Shown: positions 19,864 through 28,679, numbered from the stretch's first letter. The stretch: 64,000 nucleotides of DNA from Burkholderiaceae bacterium (GCA_031291325.1 JARLJG010000070.1:1-64000); one strand, 5' to 3'. The notes: generated by a model from the letters alone, not told the origin. Translations and numbers: made by a program.

Positions 19864-19911
19864 AGATAATAAAATGTTTCCCAACTTTGAACTACGCTTT
19901 AACGACACACT

Positions 19912-20889
19912 TTATTTGACTTCCTTCTTCCACGTCGGATCGGGATCGAAACTGGCGATTGCTTTTGCCGCCGCAGCCGAATCCGCTCCCAGATCCTTGC
20001 TATAGACAACGCCATTGTGGTTGACGATGAACGACTTGATCCCCGATTCGCCGTAGCTTGCCGGATAGGCGATCAAACCGAAGCCGCCGATCAGCTTGTC
20101 TTTGACCAGATAGTTCAACTCGCCGCCCGGCGCCGACTTGCCCTGGGCAGTCAGGATGCGGAAGAAATAGCCGTGAAATGGCTTGCTTTCCAGCCTGCCT
20201 GCACCGTCCGGCGATTTGTCGGCATTGGCGAAGGCCTGGCCCATCGGCGACAGTGGCTCGCCTGCGGCCCGGGGCCAATACAGCCCGTCGTGTTTGCCCT
20301 CGGTGCTGACGATGTGCCGCGCATATTCGAGCAGGCCATCCGCCTTATGCTCCTTTTCTACATATTCGCGTTGCGCGTCGACATAGGCCAGTGCAACCTG
20401 AATGGCGGACAATTCGTTGGCGCCGATACGCCGATCCTGCCATTCGCGTATCCCGTTCTTGGAGTCGAAATGCCATTTCCCGGCTTGCCGCACCAGCGGA
20501 AATGGGAGCGGCCATTCGTCTTTGCCGACGTGCACTACGGCCAGCGCGTGCCCCTTCAATTCAATGCGCGATTTTTCGTCGTACGCTTGCAAGAATCGGT
20601 CGCGCGCCTCGTTGTCGGCGGCAGCGTTGCTGGACTGGATGTAGCGCGACGCCTCGTGGCCGAGGATTTCATGCATCAACTTCCAATCGTTGCTGCGCAT
20701 GGCTGCGACCAAACCGACAACCGCATCTTGCGGGGAAGAAAAAACGGCTTGCGGCAAATGCCTCTTTGTCGGGGCATTGACGTCCTTGCCTGCGGGTAGT
20801 TGCACTTGTGCAGTGGCGGGAAGGCAAGTCGCGACCAAGGACAGCAAGAGCAATGCCGATCTCGATTTCAAATTCAATGTCATATTCAT
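19912..20889 (-). CDS. DUF2950 secreted protein
   Basis: This 325-residue protein has a typical signal peptide (basic start, hydrophobic core to about residue 25, cleavage near A-T-A-Q). The mature part matches DUF2950: F-S-S-P-Q-D-A-V near the start, a D-E-K-S-R-I-E-L segment, a W-H-F-D region, R-R-I-G-A-N-E-L, and a C-terminal Y-P-A-S-Y-G-E-S-G stretch. The function is unknown; the family commonly sits beside DUF3300 proteins, as here. ATG 20889 is preceded by AGGAG at proper spacing. It is the last gene of a phasin-DUF3300-DUF2950 operon, 17 nt behind DUF3300. Confidence 0.85.
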   Translation of the reverse strand: MNMTLNLKSRSALLLLSLVATCLPATAQVQLPAGKDVNAPTKRHLPQAVFSSPQDAVVGLVAAMRSNDWKLMHEILGHEASRYIQSSNAAADNEARDRFLQAYDEKSRIELKGHALAVVHVGKDEWPLPFPLVRQAGKWHFDSKNGIREWQDRRIGANELSAIQVALAYVDAQREYVEKEHKADGLLEYARHIVSTEGKHDGLYWPRAAGEPLSPMGQAFANADKSPDGAGRLESKPFHGYFFRILTAQGKSAPGGELNYLVKDKLIGGFGLIAYPASYGESGIKSFIVNHNGVVYSKDLGADSAAAAKAIASFDPDPTWKKEVK

Positions 20890-20906
20890 GCGTGCTCCTG
20901 ACGTGA

Positions 20907-22055
20907 TTAACGGCGCGATGGGCCGCGCGACGCACCCGATGGACCGGGGCCGGAACCTTCACGGCTGGAACGCCCTCGGTCGGAATGGGATTGCATCATG
21001 CTGGAAGACCCGGACGGCATGAACGGATGCACCTGTTCGACCGGCGCGCGCTGCTGAAAGCTTGGCGCCGCTGCCGGCCTGGCTTCTTCTATGCGGGCTG
21101 GGCCTTCGTTGCGGTTAGGCTGCACACCCTGCGGGATGTTCGACACATGCCCGCGATAGGCGTCAGAATTGGCGTTGCGCACGGCATTCGGTTGGAAGCG
21201 CCCTCGGGTCGCCGGGTCTCGATAGGCAACGCCCAAGCGGTGGCCGGGGTCATGCGTCCAGACCGTGCCGCCCGGACGCCTGGGCCTTCCTGGAGTGCGA
21301 GGATGGGCGGGCCAATTACCATTGATGAAATTGCGGCCGGGCCAATTCGGATAAATCGGGAAATACAGCGAATCGACGAGACCGATGCCGAAGCCGAAAG
21401 CGATGCCGCCGACAAACAGATCGTCGAAGTAGGGCGCTTGATAGGCTGGCGGAGGCACCCAGACGAACGGTTCCCAGCCGGGCCACCACCAGGCGCCATA
21501 CACGACGGTCGGGTTATAGTAGGGCACATAGACCGTATTGGGCGAATACGGATCGATTTCGATCGCGCCATCTTGCGCGACCACATTTTGCTGTTCGGTG
21601 CTCTTCAGCGTTCCTGCCGCTTGCGCCCTGGCGCGCAGCGCTTGCACGGTATCCATGACGGCGGCTTGCTGCGCCAGGAAGGCGTCACCCAGTTTCTGGG
21701 TCCAATCGAGCTTGTCGTCCATCATCAGCAACACCGATGGAAACTGCGTCAAAGCCTTGACGCTCGGATCCCAGCTTTGCGTCTGCATCGCTTGTGCCAA
21801 TGCATCGCCGCTGAGGGTCGGGTTGGTTCGCACAAAGCGCGCAGCCTGCACGGTCTCCAACGGATATGTCGCCGCAACCAGGATCTGGCTCAATAATGGA
21901 TCGGGATAGAGCGCAATCGGCGCCAGCAACTGATCCAGCTCGGCCTGGCTGAACACAGGCGGGGGCGGCGGCGACGCCGTCTGCGCCGCGACGAAGGCGG
22001 GCGCGAAACCCAGACCCAATATACAGGTCAGGAAAAAGCAAAATAGTCGTTTCAC
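20907..22055 (-). CDS. DUF3300 secreted protein
   Basis: This 382-residue protein starts with a signal peptide (about 1-24) and continues with the DUF3300 signature L-L-A-P-I-A-L-Y-P-D-P-L-L-S-Q-I-L-V-A. An aromatic/proline-rich middle (W-W-W-P-G-W-E-P-F) and a low-complexity, Arg/Pro/Gly/Ser-rich tail from about residue 260 follow. It is probably periplasmic or envelope-attached; the function is unknown. The start is GTG at 22055, supported by AAGGAGG that overlaps the phasin stop codon 13 nt upstream. This ties the gene firmly to the phasin gene in one transcript. Confidence 0.85.
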   Translation of the reverse strand: MKRLFCFFLTCILGLGFAPAFVAAQTASPPPPPVFSQAELDQLLAPIALYPDPLLSQILVAATYPLETVQAARFVRTNPTLSGDALAQAMQTQSWDPSVKALTQFPSVLLMMDDKLDWTQKLGDAFLAQQAAVMDTVQALRARAQAAGTLKSTEQQNVVAQDGAIEIDPYSPNTVYVPYYNPTVVYGAWWWPGWEPFVWVPPPAYQAPYFDDLFVGGIAFGFGIGLVDSLYFPIYPNWPGRNFINGNWPAHPRTPGRPRRPGGTVWTHDPGHRLGVAYRDPATRGRFQPNAVRNANSDAYRGHVSNIPQGVQPNRNEGPARIEEARPAAAPSFQQRAPVEQVHPFMPSGSSSMMQSHSDRGRSSREGSGPGPSGASRGPSRR

Positions 22056-22068
22056 TGCGTTCCCCTCC

Positions 22069-22626
22069 TTATTTGCGCGGGTTTGAAGGGCGCTTGGCCG
22101 GGCTATCCGCGCCGCTTGCCGTCATTTTCATATTGTCTTGCATCGATTCGGCAACCTTCTTGCTTGTTGCGACCCATTGTTCAAAGCCGCCTTTCGCATT
22201 TTCCATTGCGACTTTCATCAATTCAAATGGATTGGGCGCCGCCGCATTCCCGGTCGATGCACCGACCACATTTGTGGCATTCAAGAACGTCTCGCCGGTT
22301 TGAATTTGCGCCGCCTTGAGCAATTCGGCCTGCATTTCGGTGGTGATGCTGGTGAGCGCGCCGGCATAGGTAAGAAGCCGGCTGAAATTCGAGCGCACGC
22401 CGCTGGAATCCAGGGAAAGCAGCTCTTGCGGGCTTTTCGTGGTAAGCAATTGTTGGACGGACGCAGCGCTCTCGTCGAATATCTCTTTCGTCAGCGCCCA
22501 ATTCAATTCAGCCAGTTTTGTGGCACTTTCAAGGGCCTTATTGGCAAAGGTGACCCATCGTTCTTGTTGCGCGGCAAGTTGATTTTGCGCCGCCTCAACG
22601 ACATTTTCTTGACTTGACTTGACCAT
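22069..22626 (-). CDS. Phasin family protein
   Basis: This 185-residue alanine- and glutamine-rich helical protein has the phasin layout: A-L-E-S-A-T-K-L-A-E-L-N near residue 35, heptad-like amphipathic helices through the middle, and a lysine/proline-rich tail. Phasins coat polyhydroxyalkanoate granules in the cytoplasm and control their size and number. No PHA synthase lies in the window. The start at 22626 follows AAGGAG. Upstream are an FNR-type box (22702-22715) and a TAGAAT -10 (22675-22680) in class II geometry, so expression should rise at low oxygen. DUF3300 and DUF2950 genes follow in the same operon, an unusual grouping for a granule protein. Confidence 0.88.
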   Translation of the reverse strand: MVKSSQENVVEAAQNQLAAQQERWVTFANKALESATKLAELNWALTKEIFDESAASVQQLLTTKSPQELLSLDSSGVRSNFSRLLTYAGALTSITTEMQAELLKAAQIQTGETFLNATNVVGASTGNAAAPNPFELMKVAMENAKGGFEQWVATSKKVAESMQDNMKMTASGADSPAKRPSNPRK

Positions 22627-22674
22627 GATGCACTCCTTGTTGGTTCATGGATATGGACACTCACCCCCAAACCG

Positions 22675-22715
22675 ATTCTAGATGAACACCCCACTGAACT
22701 ATTGATATAGGTCAA
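22675..22715 (-). promoter_or_regulatory. FNR-type promoter of the phasin operon
   Basis: The box TTGAC-CTAT-ATCAA (minus strand, 22702-22715) matches the FNR/ANR consensus with one change. TAGAAT (22675-22680) is centred 31 bp downstream of the box centre, predicting a start near 22668 with the box at about -41. The rest of the 322-nt gap up to the kinase gene holds no convincing gene. Confidence 0.75.
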
Positions 22716-22948
22716 ATCCGTTGGAATGTCCATGAATCGATGAAAACTCTTGATTTGCGGTCGCCTTCGTCGCCGATTGGCCGCCGTTCGTGCCGCCAAG
22801 GCGGCGTTTCGTCACAAACCTCCCCTGCGAGCCAGCGGGTGGTTATCATCGTATCCAGGGATGATGTCGCGGCCCTTGTCGCGAAGCGGCTTCGATTTTG
22901 GCGACTATATGATTTTACTGCCGCAACAAACTGGATGGAAAAACGGAA

Positions 22949-24265
22949 ATGAACGATCAGCAGGATATCTCGATCAACAACGATCAACCGTTGCCGTCGG
23001 GGCTGGCAAACAAATTCGGCGGTTGGACCGCCCAGGCGCAAAACTACCCGGTCTTCAGTCCGACCTGGTTCCGCTATCGGGCATTGTCTTTCGTAGTGCC
23101 GCTCGCCTTTTTCGGCGTGGTCATGATTGTTATTGCTGCATTTTCCAAGGGCATTCGTAGCGGAGAGTCGCCGGATGCCTTTCTTTACGTCGATTTTGCC
23201 TGCACCTGGATTGCATTTTCCATGTTCTTTTTCCTGGGGCGGTGGCTGGCGACCTTGGTGTATAAGCGTCACTGGCGACCACGAGTCGAGGCAATCGGAA
23301 TCGCGGCTGCATTGATACTGGGAGCGGCGCTAGCTATCGGCATCAAAGAAGGCGGCGAATACATCCATTCGACGAGGACGCAAAACCTTGAGCAAGGTGC
23401 TCAAGTTCACTCCATGCCTGGCACTCCGGTCGACGCGACGAGGCGGGAGGCGGAATCCAGCAGGGGAATGGTTGTGGTCGCCGATGGCGCCAATCAATAC
23501 GTGATGGAGCACGGAGTGCTTCTTAACAGGCTGATAGAGGTTATCTTGGCGGTTTGGTGGGGTGGCGGCCTGGATTTATTGGCCTACTTCCGCCAGCGCC
23601 GCGCGCTCACGGACGCGCTGGCACAGCAAGAGTTGGAGCGCGCCAGGGTTGGTCGCAATGAAGCCGAAATGCGGCTTTCAGTGCTGGCTGCGCAAATTGA
23701 GCCGCATTTCCTGTTCAATACGCTGACCGGCGTGCGCGCCGCCATCCGCAGCGACCCGGCGCGCGGCATTGCCATCATCGATCATCTGGTCGATTACTTG
23801 CGCGCCACAATTCCGCAAATGCGCAGCGATGCGAATCAATCCCAGGTTTTGCTGGAGCCGCAGCTCGACGCCGCGCGCGCCTACCTCGGCGTAATGGCTG
23901 CGCGTCTGCCACGCCTGAGTTTTTCGGTTGAATGCGATCCGGCTTTGCTGAACCAGCCGGTGCCGCCGCTGATGTTGATTTCGCTGGTGGAAAACGCGGT
24001 CAAGCATGGCATCGAGCCGAAGCCGGGGCCGGTGCACATCGCGGTGCTGGCGCGGAAAATCGATGGCGAGAGTGGCGCGCGGCTCGAATTGGTCGTCACC
24101 GACGATGGCGCCGGATTTTCCGGCGCCACATCGGGTAGCGGCATCGGCCTCGCCAATATTCGCGAGCGCCTGGCGCAACTCTATGGTAAGCGCGCAGAAC
24201 TGGTTTTGAAGGCGCGCGCGGAAGGGGGCGTGGCCGCCAGCATTTCGCTTCCCATCGCCGCCTGA
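22949..24265 (+). CDS. LytS/AlgZ-type sensor histidine kinase
   Basis: This 438-residue membrane kinase has four or more hydrophobic segments in the first 215 residues. A linker and the His_kinase domain of the LytS/YehU class follow, with Q-I-E-P-H-F-L-F-N-T-L (phospho-acceptor His about 253). A short HATPase domain shows S-L-V-E-N-A-V-K-H-G, D-D-G-A-G-F and G-I-G-L-A-N-I-R-E-R. Such kinases pair with LytTR-domain regulators, and one is encoded 29 nt downstream. The signal is unknown. It resembles the FimS/AlgZ class that controls surface structures in other proteobacteria, but no target gene is obvious here. Confidence 0.9.
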   Translation: MNDQQDISINNDQPLPSGLANKFGGWTAQAQNYPVFSPTWFRYRALSFVVPLAFFGVVMIVIAAFSKGIRSGESPDAFLYVDFACTWIAFSMFFFLGRWLATLVYKRHWRPRVEAIGIAAALILGAALAIGIKEGGEYIHSTRTQNLEQGAQVHSMPGTPVDATRREAESSRGMVVVADGANQYVMEHGVLLNRLIEVILAVWWGGGLDLLAYFRQRRALTDALAQQELERARVGRNEAEMRLSVLAAQIEPHFLFNTLTGVRAAIRSDPARGIAIIDHLVDYLRATIPQMRSDANQSQVLLEPQLDAARAYLGVMAARLPRLSFSVECDPALLNQPVPPLMLISLVENAVKHGIEPKPGPVHIAVLARKIDGESGARLELVVTDDGAGFSGATSGSGIGLANIRERLAQLYGKRAELVLKARAEGGVAASISLPIAA

Positions 24266-24294
24266 TCCGAAAAAATTTACAGGAGAAAAAGCGC

Positions 24295-25053
24295 ATGCCA
24301 ACAGCAATTATCGCCGACGACGAAGACCTGGCGCTGGGCGAACTGCGGCACATGCTGGCACAAGCCTGGCCGGAATTGACCATCGTCGCGCAATGCGAGG
24401 ACGGCACCGATGCGCTTGAAGCGATCATTAAATACGAACCCGATGTCGCCTTTCTGGATATCCGCATGCCCGGCCTGACCGGGCTGGACGTGGCGCAGGC
24501 CGCGGTCGGCAAGTGCCATGTCATATTTACCACCGCTTACGATAGCCATGCGATCGGCGCTTTCAACTTGGGCGCGCTCGACTATTTGCTCAAACCGTTG
24601 ACGCTGGCGCGCTTGTCGCAAACGGTCGAACGCCTGCGCCTGCGGATGGACTCGCGCGTCGCCGCGCCTGAACTGTTGCGCATGATGAGTGCGCTCGATA
24701 AACGGTTGACGCAGGAAAACAAGACCGAGCGCATGCGCTGGATCAGCGCCAGAGTGGGCGACACCATCCATCTATTTCCGATCGACGAAGTGCTGTTCTT
24801 CGAGTCGGACCTGAAATACACGCGCGTGGTGACCGCCGACAACGAGGCGCATGTGCGCTTATCGCTAAGGGAGTTGCAGCAAGGGCTCGATCTGGAGCAA
24901 TTCTGGCAGATACATCGCGGCACCATTGTGCGCGCTAGCGCCATTGCGCGCGCCCGGCGCGACGATTTGGGAGGCATAACCGTGGAATTGCGCGGTCATG
25001 ACGAGCGCTTGAAAGTGAGCCGCGCCTATGCGTGGCGCTTCAAGGGGATGTGA
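24295..25053 (+). CDS. LytTR-family response regulator
   Basis: This 252-residue regulator has an N-terminal receiver (acidic pair D-D-E-D near residue 7, phospho-Asp about 55 in F-L-D-I-R-M-P, a conserved K-P-L) and a C-terminal LytTR DNA-binding domain (about 150-250). The latter carries V-L-F-F-E-S-D-L-K-Y-T, F-W-Q-I-H-R-G and V-S-R-A-Y. It follows its cognate LytS-type kinase with an AGGAG-like site before the ATG. LytTR proteins bind pairs of short direct repeats; I did not find a clear autoregulatory pair in the 322-nt region upstream of the kinase. It is convergent with the hemerythrin gene. Confidence 0.92.
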   Translation: MPTAIIADDEDLALGELRHMLAQAWPELTIVAQCEDGTDALEAIIKYEPDVAFLDIRMPGLTGLDVAQAAVGKCHVIFTTAYDSHAIGAFNLGALDYLLKPLTLARLSQTVERLRLRMDSRVAAPELLRMMSALDKRLTQENKTERMRWISARVGDTIHLFPIDEVLFFESDLKYTRVVTADNEAHVRLSLRELQQGLDLEQFWQIHRGTIVRASAIARARRDDLGGITVELRGHDERLKVSRAYAWRFKGM

Positions 25054-25074
25054 GCTGGCTTGCGGCGGCGCGGT

Positions 25075-25539
25075 TCACGTCGCCGGATCGGCGGCAGGCG
25101 ATTCCGCAATTTTGCGCATCGCCTCGATGAGTTCGTGTTTTTGCGCGCCGAACATGCGATCGAGCATTGGGTAGAAAATGTCGTCTTCCACCTGGTTGTG
25201 CTGCGCAATCATGATGTTGAGCGTATCGGCATGGCCGAGAAAGGCGTTTTTTGCGCGTCGCGCCAACGCGTCGCGCAACATGAAAACGACGCTGTTGATT
25301 TTATTGTGTTCGACGCGCATGATGGCTGTCGGTCCATCGGTGCCGTGGATCGCCTTCTCGAACGCGACGAACAACACCTCTTCTTCCATCGCGAAATGCT
25401 GCTCCAGCGCCGCGCAAAACTCCTGAAAGACCGCGTCCGCACGATCCCATAGTTCGGCAGCGACCGATTTTTCAGCATCGATGCAGAGCTGATCGCAGCG
25501 CCTGTGGTGCGTGCCCAGATATCCCGAAATGGTGTCCAT
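25075..25539 (-). CDS. Hemerythrin domain protein
   Basis: This 154-residue all-helical protein carries the di-iron ligand pattern: an early His pair in G-T-H-H-R-R-C-D, H-F-A-M-E-E-E, a further His in V-E-H-N-K, and H-N-Q-V-E-D-D near the C-terminus. Such proteins bind oxygen or NO, or sense and repair redox stress, in the cytoplasm. The open frame reaches 25587, but an FNR box lies only 8 nt upstream of that ATG, so transcription would begin inside it. Residue 17 (ATG at 25539, preceded by GAGACAGG) also matches where homologues normally begin, so I use it. The gene is single and convergent with lytR. Confidence 0.85.
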   Translation of the reverse strand: MDTISGYLGTHHRRCDQLCIDAEKSVAAELWDRADAVFQEFCAALEQHFAMEEEVLFVAFEKAIHGTDGPTAIMRVEHNKINSVVFMLRDALARRAKNAFLGHADTLNIMIAQHNQVEDDIFYPMLDRMFGAQKHELIEAMRKIAESPAADPAT

Positions 25540-25594
25540 GCCTGTCTCAACTGTTGTCTTGTCTCTATGTTGCATCTCGGCAGTCATGTGCTCT

Positions 25595-25608
25595 TTGATT
25601 TAGGTCAA
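25595..25608 (-). promoter_or_regulatory. FNR/ANR-type box upstream of hemerythrin
   Basis: TTGAC-CTAA-ATCAA on the minus strand is one base from consensus. A weak -10-like CAACAT (25567-25572) lies 32 bp from the box centre, giving a predicted start near 25560, between the two candidate start codons of the hemerythrin gene. Confidence 0.65.
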
Positions 25609-25708
25609 GTTTCCAGAAGGCAAGGGCGATAAAGCGCACCGGACCACGATTGATTGCGTTTTCTTGAAGTGCAGAAATGATAATAAATCAATGAGAAGTA
25701 AGATTTCA

Positions 25709-25751
25709 TTGATTCAGATCAAGGAATTTCCAGTTGCTGGCGGGTTATAGT
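25709..25751 (+). promoter_or_regulatory. FNR-type promoter of ubiUVT
   Basis: A perfect box TTGAT-TCAG-ATCAA (25709-25722) is followed by TTATAG/TATAGT (25745-25751), centred 32-33 bp from the box centre. This is the class II arrangement with a start near 25757. Low-oxygen control fits the known anaerobic role of UbiUVT. Confidence 0.82.
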
Positions 25752-25831
25752 CGCCAGCTAAATATAATCCAGGTCAGCGCAACGATTCAGCCGCCGAAAG
25801 AAAATGTCCGGCCGGCGCGCGGCAGCATGAG

Positions 25832-26896
25832 ATGAACATGAAGGATACGATGATTCGCCAAGGTTCAAGCAGTGATAGCAGCATAGCACCCGTGAAACGA
25901 TTTGAACTTGTCTGCCCGGCCGGAAGCCTGCCGGCACTGAAGGTGGCAATCGATAGCGGCGCCGATTGTGTGTATTTGGGCTTTCGCGACGAAACCAATG
26001 CGCGAAATTTTGCCGGTTTGAATTTCGACGACGCGGCCATCGAACAAGGCGTGCGTTACGCGCACGACAAGGGGCGCAAGGTATTGGTGGCGCTCAATAC
26101 TTATCCGCAGCCGGGATCCAGCGATCGCTGGCGCACATCGATCGATCGCGCTGCGCGCGCCGGCGTCGATGCGGTGATTTTGGCCGATCCGGGCTTGATG
26201 CAATACGCAGTCGATCACTATCCCGCTCTACGCTTGCACCTGTCGGTGCAGGGTTCCGCCACCAACTACGAGGCGATCAATTTCTATCGCGAGAATTTCG
26301 GCATCGCGCGCGCGGTCTTGCCGCGCGTATTGTCGATGGCGCAGGTCGAGCACGTGATCAAGAACACGGCGGTCGATATCGAAGTCTTCGGCTTCGGCAG
26401 CCTGTGCGTGATGGTCGAGGGGCGCTGCGCGCTGTCTTCGTATGTCACCGGCGAGGCGCCGAACACGCATGGCGTCTGTTCGCCGGCCAAGGCCGTGCGC
26501 TGGCTGCAAACACCGAGCGGAATGGAGTCTCGTCTGAACGGCGTGTTGATCGACCGTTACACGGACGATGACAACGCCAGTTATCCGACCCTGTGCAAGG
26601 GACGTTTCGACGTCGCCAACGAAAATTATTACGCCATCGAGGAACCGACCAGCCTGAACACGCTGGAACTGTTGCCGCAGTTGATCGCGATGGGAGTCGG
26701 CGCAATCAAGATCGAAGGGCGGCAGCGCAGCCCCGCGTATGTCGGACAAGTGACGCGCGTGTGGCGCGACGCGATCGACAATTGCATCGCCAACCCGCAA
26801 CGCTACGCGGTCAAGCCGGGCTGGATGACCGAGCTGAACAAGGTGGCGGAAGGGCAGCAGCACACGCTGGGCGCCTATCATCGTTCCTGGAAGTGA
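25832..26896 (+). CDS. ubiU: UbiU, O2-independent ubiquinone hydroxylation
   Basis: This 354-residue member of the U32 peptidase-like family has the typical opening F-E-L-V-C-P-A-G-S and D-C-V-Y-L-G. Four conserved cysteines lie in the second half (C-V-M-V-E-G-R-C, H-G-V-C and L-C-K-G-R-F), the proposed 4Fe-4S ligands. With UbiV it forms the complex that hydroxylates the ubiquinone ring without oxygen. The first ATG is at 25832; an in-frame ATG at 25850, preceded by AAGGA, may be the true start since residues before K-R-F-E-L-V are not conserved. The order ubiU-ubiV-ubiT and the FNR box upstream agree with anaerobic expression. Confidence 0.92.
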   Translation: MNMKDTMIRQGSSSDSSIAPVKRFELVCPAGSLPALKVAIDSGADCVYLGFRDETNARNFAGLNFDDAAIEQGVRYAHDKGRKVLVALNTYPQPGSSDRWRTSIDRAARAGVDAVILADPGLMQYAVDHYPALRLHLSVQGSATNYEAINFYRENFGIARAVLPRVLSMAQVEHVIKNTAVDIEVFGFGSLCVMVEGRCALSSYVTGEAPNTHGVCSPAKAVRWLQTPSGMESRLNGVLIDRYTDDDNASYPTLCKGRFDVANENYYAIEEPTSLNTLELLPQLIAMGVGAIKIEGRQRSPAYVGQVTRVWRDAIDNCIANPQRYAVKPGWMTELNKVAEGQQHTLGAYHRSWK

Positions 26897-26923
26897 TGCC
26901 CTGGTGAGAATTCTGGAGAAAGC

Positions 26924-27823
26924 ATGTTAAAACTCGCAATGGGTCCGATTACGTATTATTGGACGCGCGACGCCGTATTCAAGTTTTATGAAACCGTGGC
27001 CGCGACCCCGGTGGAGATCGTGTACCTGGGTGAAACGGTGTGTTCGCGGCGGCACGAGGTGCGGCTGGCCGATTGGCTGGACATCGCCGCGCTGCTCGAA
27101 GCGGCAGGCAAGGAAGTGGTTTTGTCGACCCAGGCGTTGATCGAATCGAGCGCGGATTTGACGACGCTGCGCAAGATTACCGCCAACGGACGCTTCGCCG
27201 TCGAAGCCAACGATATGGGCGCGGTGCATTGTCTAAAGAATCAGCTGCCGTTCGTAGCCGGCCCGCATTTGAATATCTATAATTCGCCGACTCTCGATCT
27301 GCTCGCAAAACATGGCGCCAAGCGCTGGGTGATGCCGCTGGAAATGGGCAAGGATGGCTTGGCGCAGATGCAACGCAATCGACCGACCGCGATGGAGACC
27401 GAAGTATTCGCCTATGGCCGCATGCCGCTGGCATTCTCGTCGCGCTGCTTTACCGCGCGCCATCGCAATTTGCCCAAGGATGATTGCCAATTCAGTTGCC
27501 TCGATTATCAAGACGGCTTGTTGCTGCAGACGCGCGAGAGCCAGCCCTTTCTGATCTTGAACGGCATCCAGACGCAGTCGTCGCAAGTCTACAATCTGCT
27601 CGACAGCATGGCGGAAATGCAGGCGCTCGGCGTGGACGTGCTGCGCATCAGCCCGCAGTCGCAGCATATCGAACAGGTGGTCGAATCGTTCGACGCCGTG
27701 CGCCATGATCGACTCAGCCCAGATGCTGCGATGCAGCGGATGGTCGAGTGGATGCCGGCAGCAGCATGCAACGGCTATTGGCTCGGCAAGCCGGGTCTCG
27801 AATACAGTGCTAGGAGTATGTGA
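26924..27823 (+). CDS. ubiV: UbiV, O2-independent ubiquinone hydroxylation
   Basis: This 299-residue U32-family partner of UbiU opens with L-K-L-A-M-G-P-I-T-Y-Y-W, typical of UbiV. It has conserved cysteines in V-C-S-R-R-H-E near residue 39 and in S-S-R-C-F-T-A-R-H followed by D-C-Q-F-S-C, forming a second 4Fe-4S site. It acts in the cytoplasm with UbiU and the lipid-binding UbiT. The start at 26924 follows GGAG, 27 nt after ubiU. The gene ends with ATG-TGA, overlapping the start of ubiT by one base. Confidence 0.92.
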   Translation: MLKLAMGPITYYWTRDAVFKFYETVAATPVEIVYLGETVCSRRHEVRLADWLDIAALLEAAGKEVVLSTQALIESSADLTTLRKITANGRFAVEANDMGAVHCLKNQLPFVAGPHLNIYNSPTLDLLAKHGAKRWVMPLEMGKDGLAQMQRNRPTAMETEVFAYGRMPLAFSSRCFTARHRNLPKDDCQFSCLDYQDGLLLQTRESQPFLILNGIQTQSSQVYNLLDSMAEMQALGVDVLRISPQSQHIEQVVESFDAVRHDRLSPDAAMQRMVEWMPAAACNGYWLGKPGLEYSARSM

Positions 27824-28302
27824 TGAAACAAGGTCGCTTCGTGTTGCCGCAGCCGGTCGGTAAATTGTTGTCGCTGCTGCCGGTGTATCCGGGTTCTCTG
27901 CTATTCGTGACCGGCCTCAATCTGGCAATTGCCCGGCATTTGCCGTCCGACGTGCAGGAATCGCTGAACGGCAAGAAACTGCAAATCAAGGTGGTCGATG
28001 CGCAAGTGGCTTTCCATTTTCAATGGCGCGATCGCGCGTTCGCGGCTTGCCGCGACGACGGCCAAGCCGATCTGACCATCGGCGCCAGCGCGCACGATTT
28101 CCTGCTGCTGGCGCAGCGCCAGGAAGACCCGGATACCTTGTTCTTCAGCCGGCGCCTGTCGATGGAAGGCGACACCGAGTTGGGCCTGATGGTCAAGAAC
28201 ATGCTCGATGCAATCGATTTGCCGGTATTCGATTTGCGTTCTTTGGCGCCTGATCGCGTGTTTTCTTTGGTCCGGCGCACGCCCCGAGCCGACGCCAAAT
28301 AG
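27823..28302 (+). CDS. ubiT: UbiT, SCP2-domain ubiquinone accessory protein
   Basis: This 159-residue protein has an SCP2 sterol-carrier-like lipid-binding domain (about 40-140), including the segments V-A-F-H-F-Q-W-R-D and F-F-S-R-R-L-S-M-E-G-D-T-E-L-G typical of UbiT/UbiJ proteins. It is thought to hold polyprenylated ring intermediates for the anaerobic pathway. ATG 27823 overlaps the ubiV stop (TGATG) and follows AGGAG inside the end of ubiV. A GTG one codon earlier is possible. A GC-rich stem-loop (about 28327-28355) lies downstream and may end the transcript. Confidence 0.9.
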   Translation: MKQGRFVLPQPVGKLLSLLPVYPGSLLFVTGLNLAIARHLPSDVQESLNGKKLQIKVVDAQVAFHFQWRDRAFAACRDDGQADLTIGASAHDFLLLAQRQEDPDTLFFSRRLSMEGDTELGLMVKNMLDAIDLPVFDLRSLAPDRVFSLVRRTPRADAK

Positions 28303-28337
28303 ACGAAAATTTATTCCCAAAACATTGCGCAACCGGG

Positions 28338-28532
28338 CTACTTGCCCGGCTTGCGCGCACCGCCAATTTTCGGCTTGCTGGCGTATTCGACGCCGTGCTG
28401 GTTCAAATAATCCCTGATTAATTGCCGGACGACTTGCGACGGCGTAAGGTCTTGCGCTGCGCAGAGCGTCTCGAACGCCCGCTTCTTGTCGGGATCGATG
28501 AGTATCGTCAATCGCGCTGTCTTGCTTTCCAT
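28338..28532 (-). CDS. Small ribbon-helix-helix (CopG-like) protein
   Basis: This 64-residue basic protein opens with an R-L-T-I-L-I-D strand followed by two helices (K-K-R-A-F-E-T-L-C and S-Q-V-V-R-Q-L-I-R-D-Y-L), the pattern of CopG/Arc-type ribbon-helix-helix DNA-binding proteins. The tail is lysine- and glycine-rich. No toxin gene adjoins it, so it is more likely a stand-alone regulator than an antitoxin. It is divergent from the Hyf-like operon, across a 317-nt gap holding two perfect inverted repeats, possible operators for it. Its stop lies within the stem-loop that follows ubiT. Confidence 0.65.
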   Translation of the reverse strand: MESKTARLTILIDPDKKRAFETLCAAQDLTPSQVVRQLIRDYLNQHGVEYASKPKIGGARKPGK

Positions 28533-28679
28533 GCGTCAAGCGTCCTCGTTGTGCCAATTCACATAGTTGCATTCACTTAGCTGCATCGAAGCGGCGCAGA
28601 GTGACTTGGGTTATCCGCGATCAACGCCGCAGTGTGCATTTGCGGCACAAACTGCGGCAAACTTTACGTTGCAGATAAT

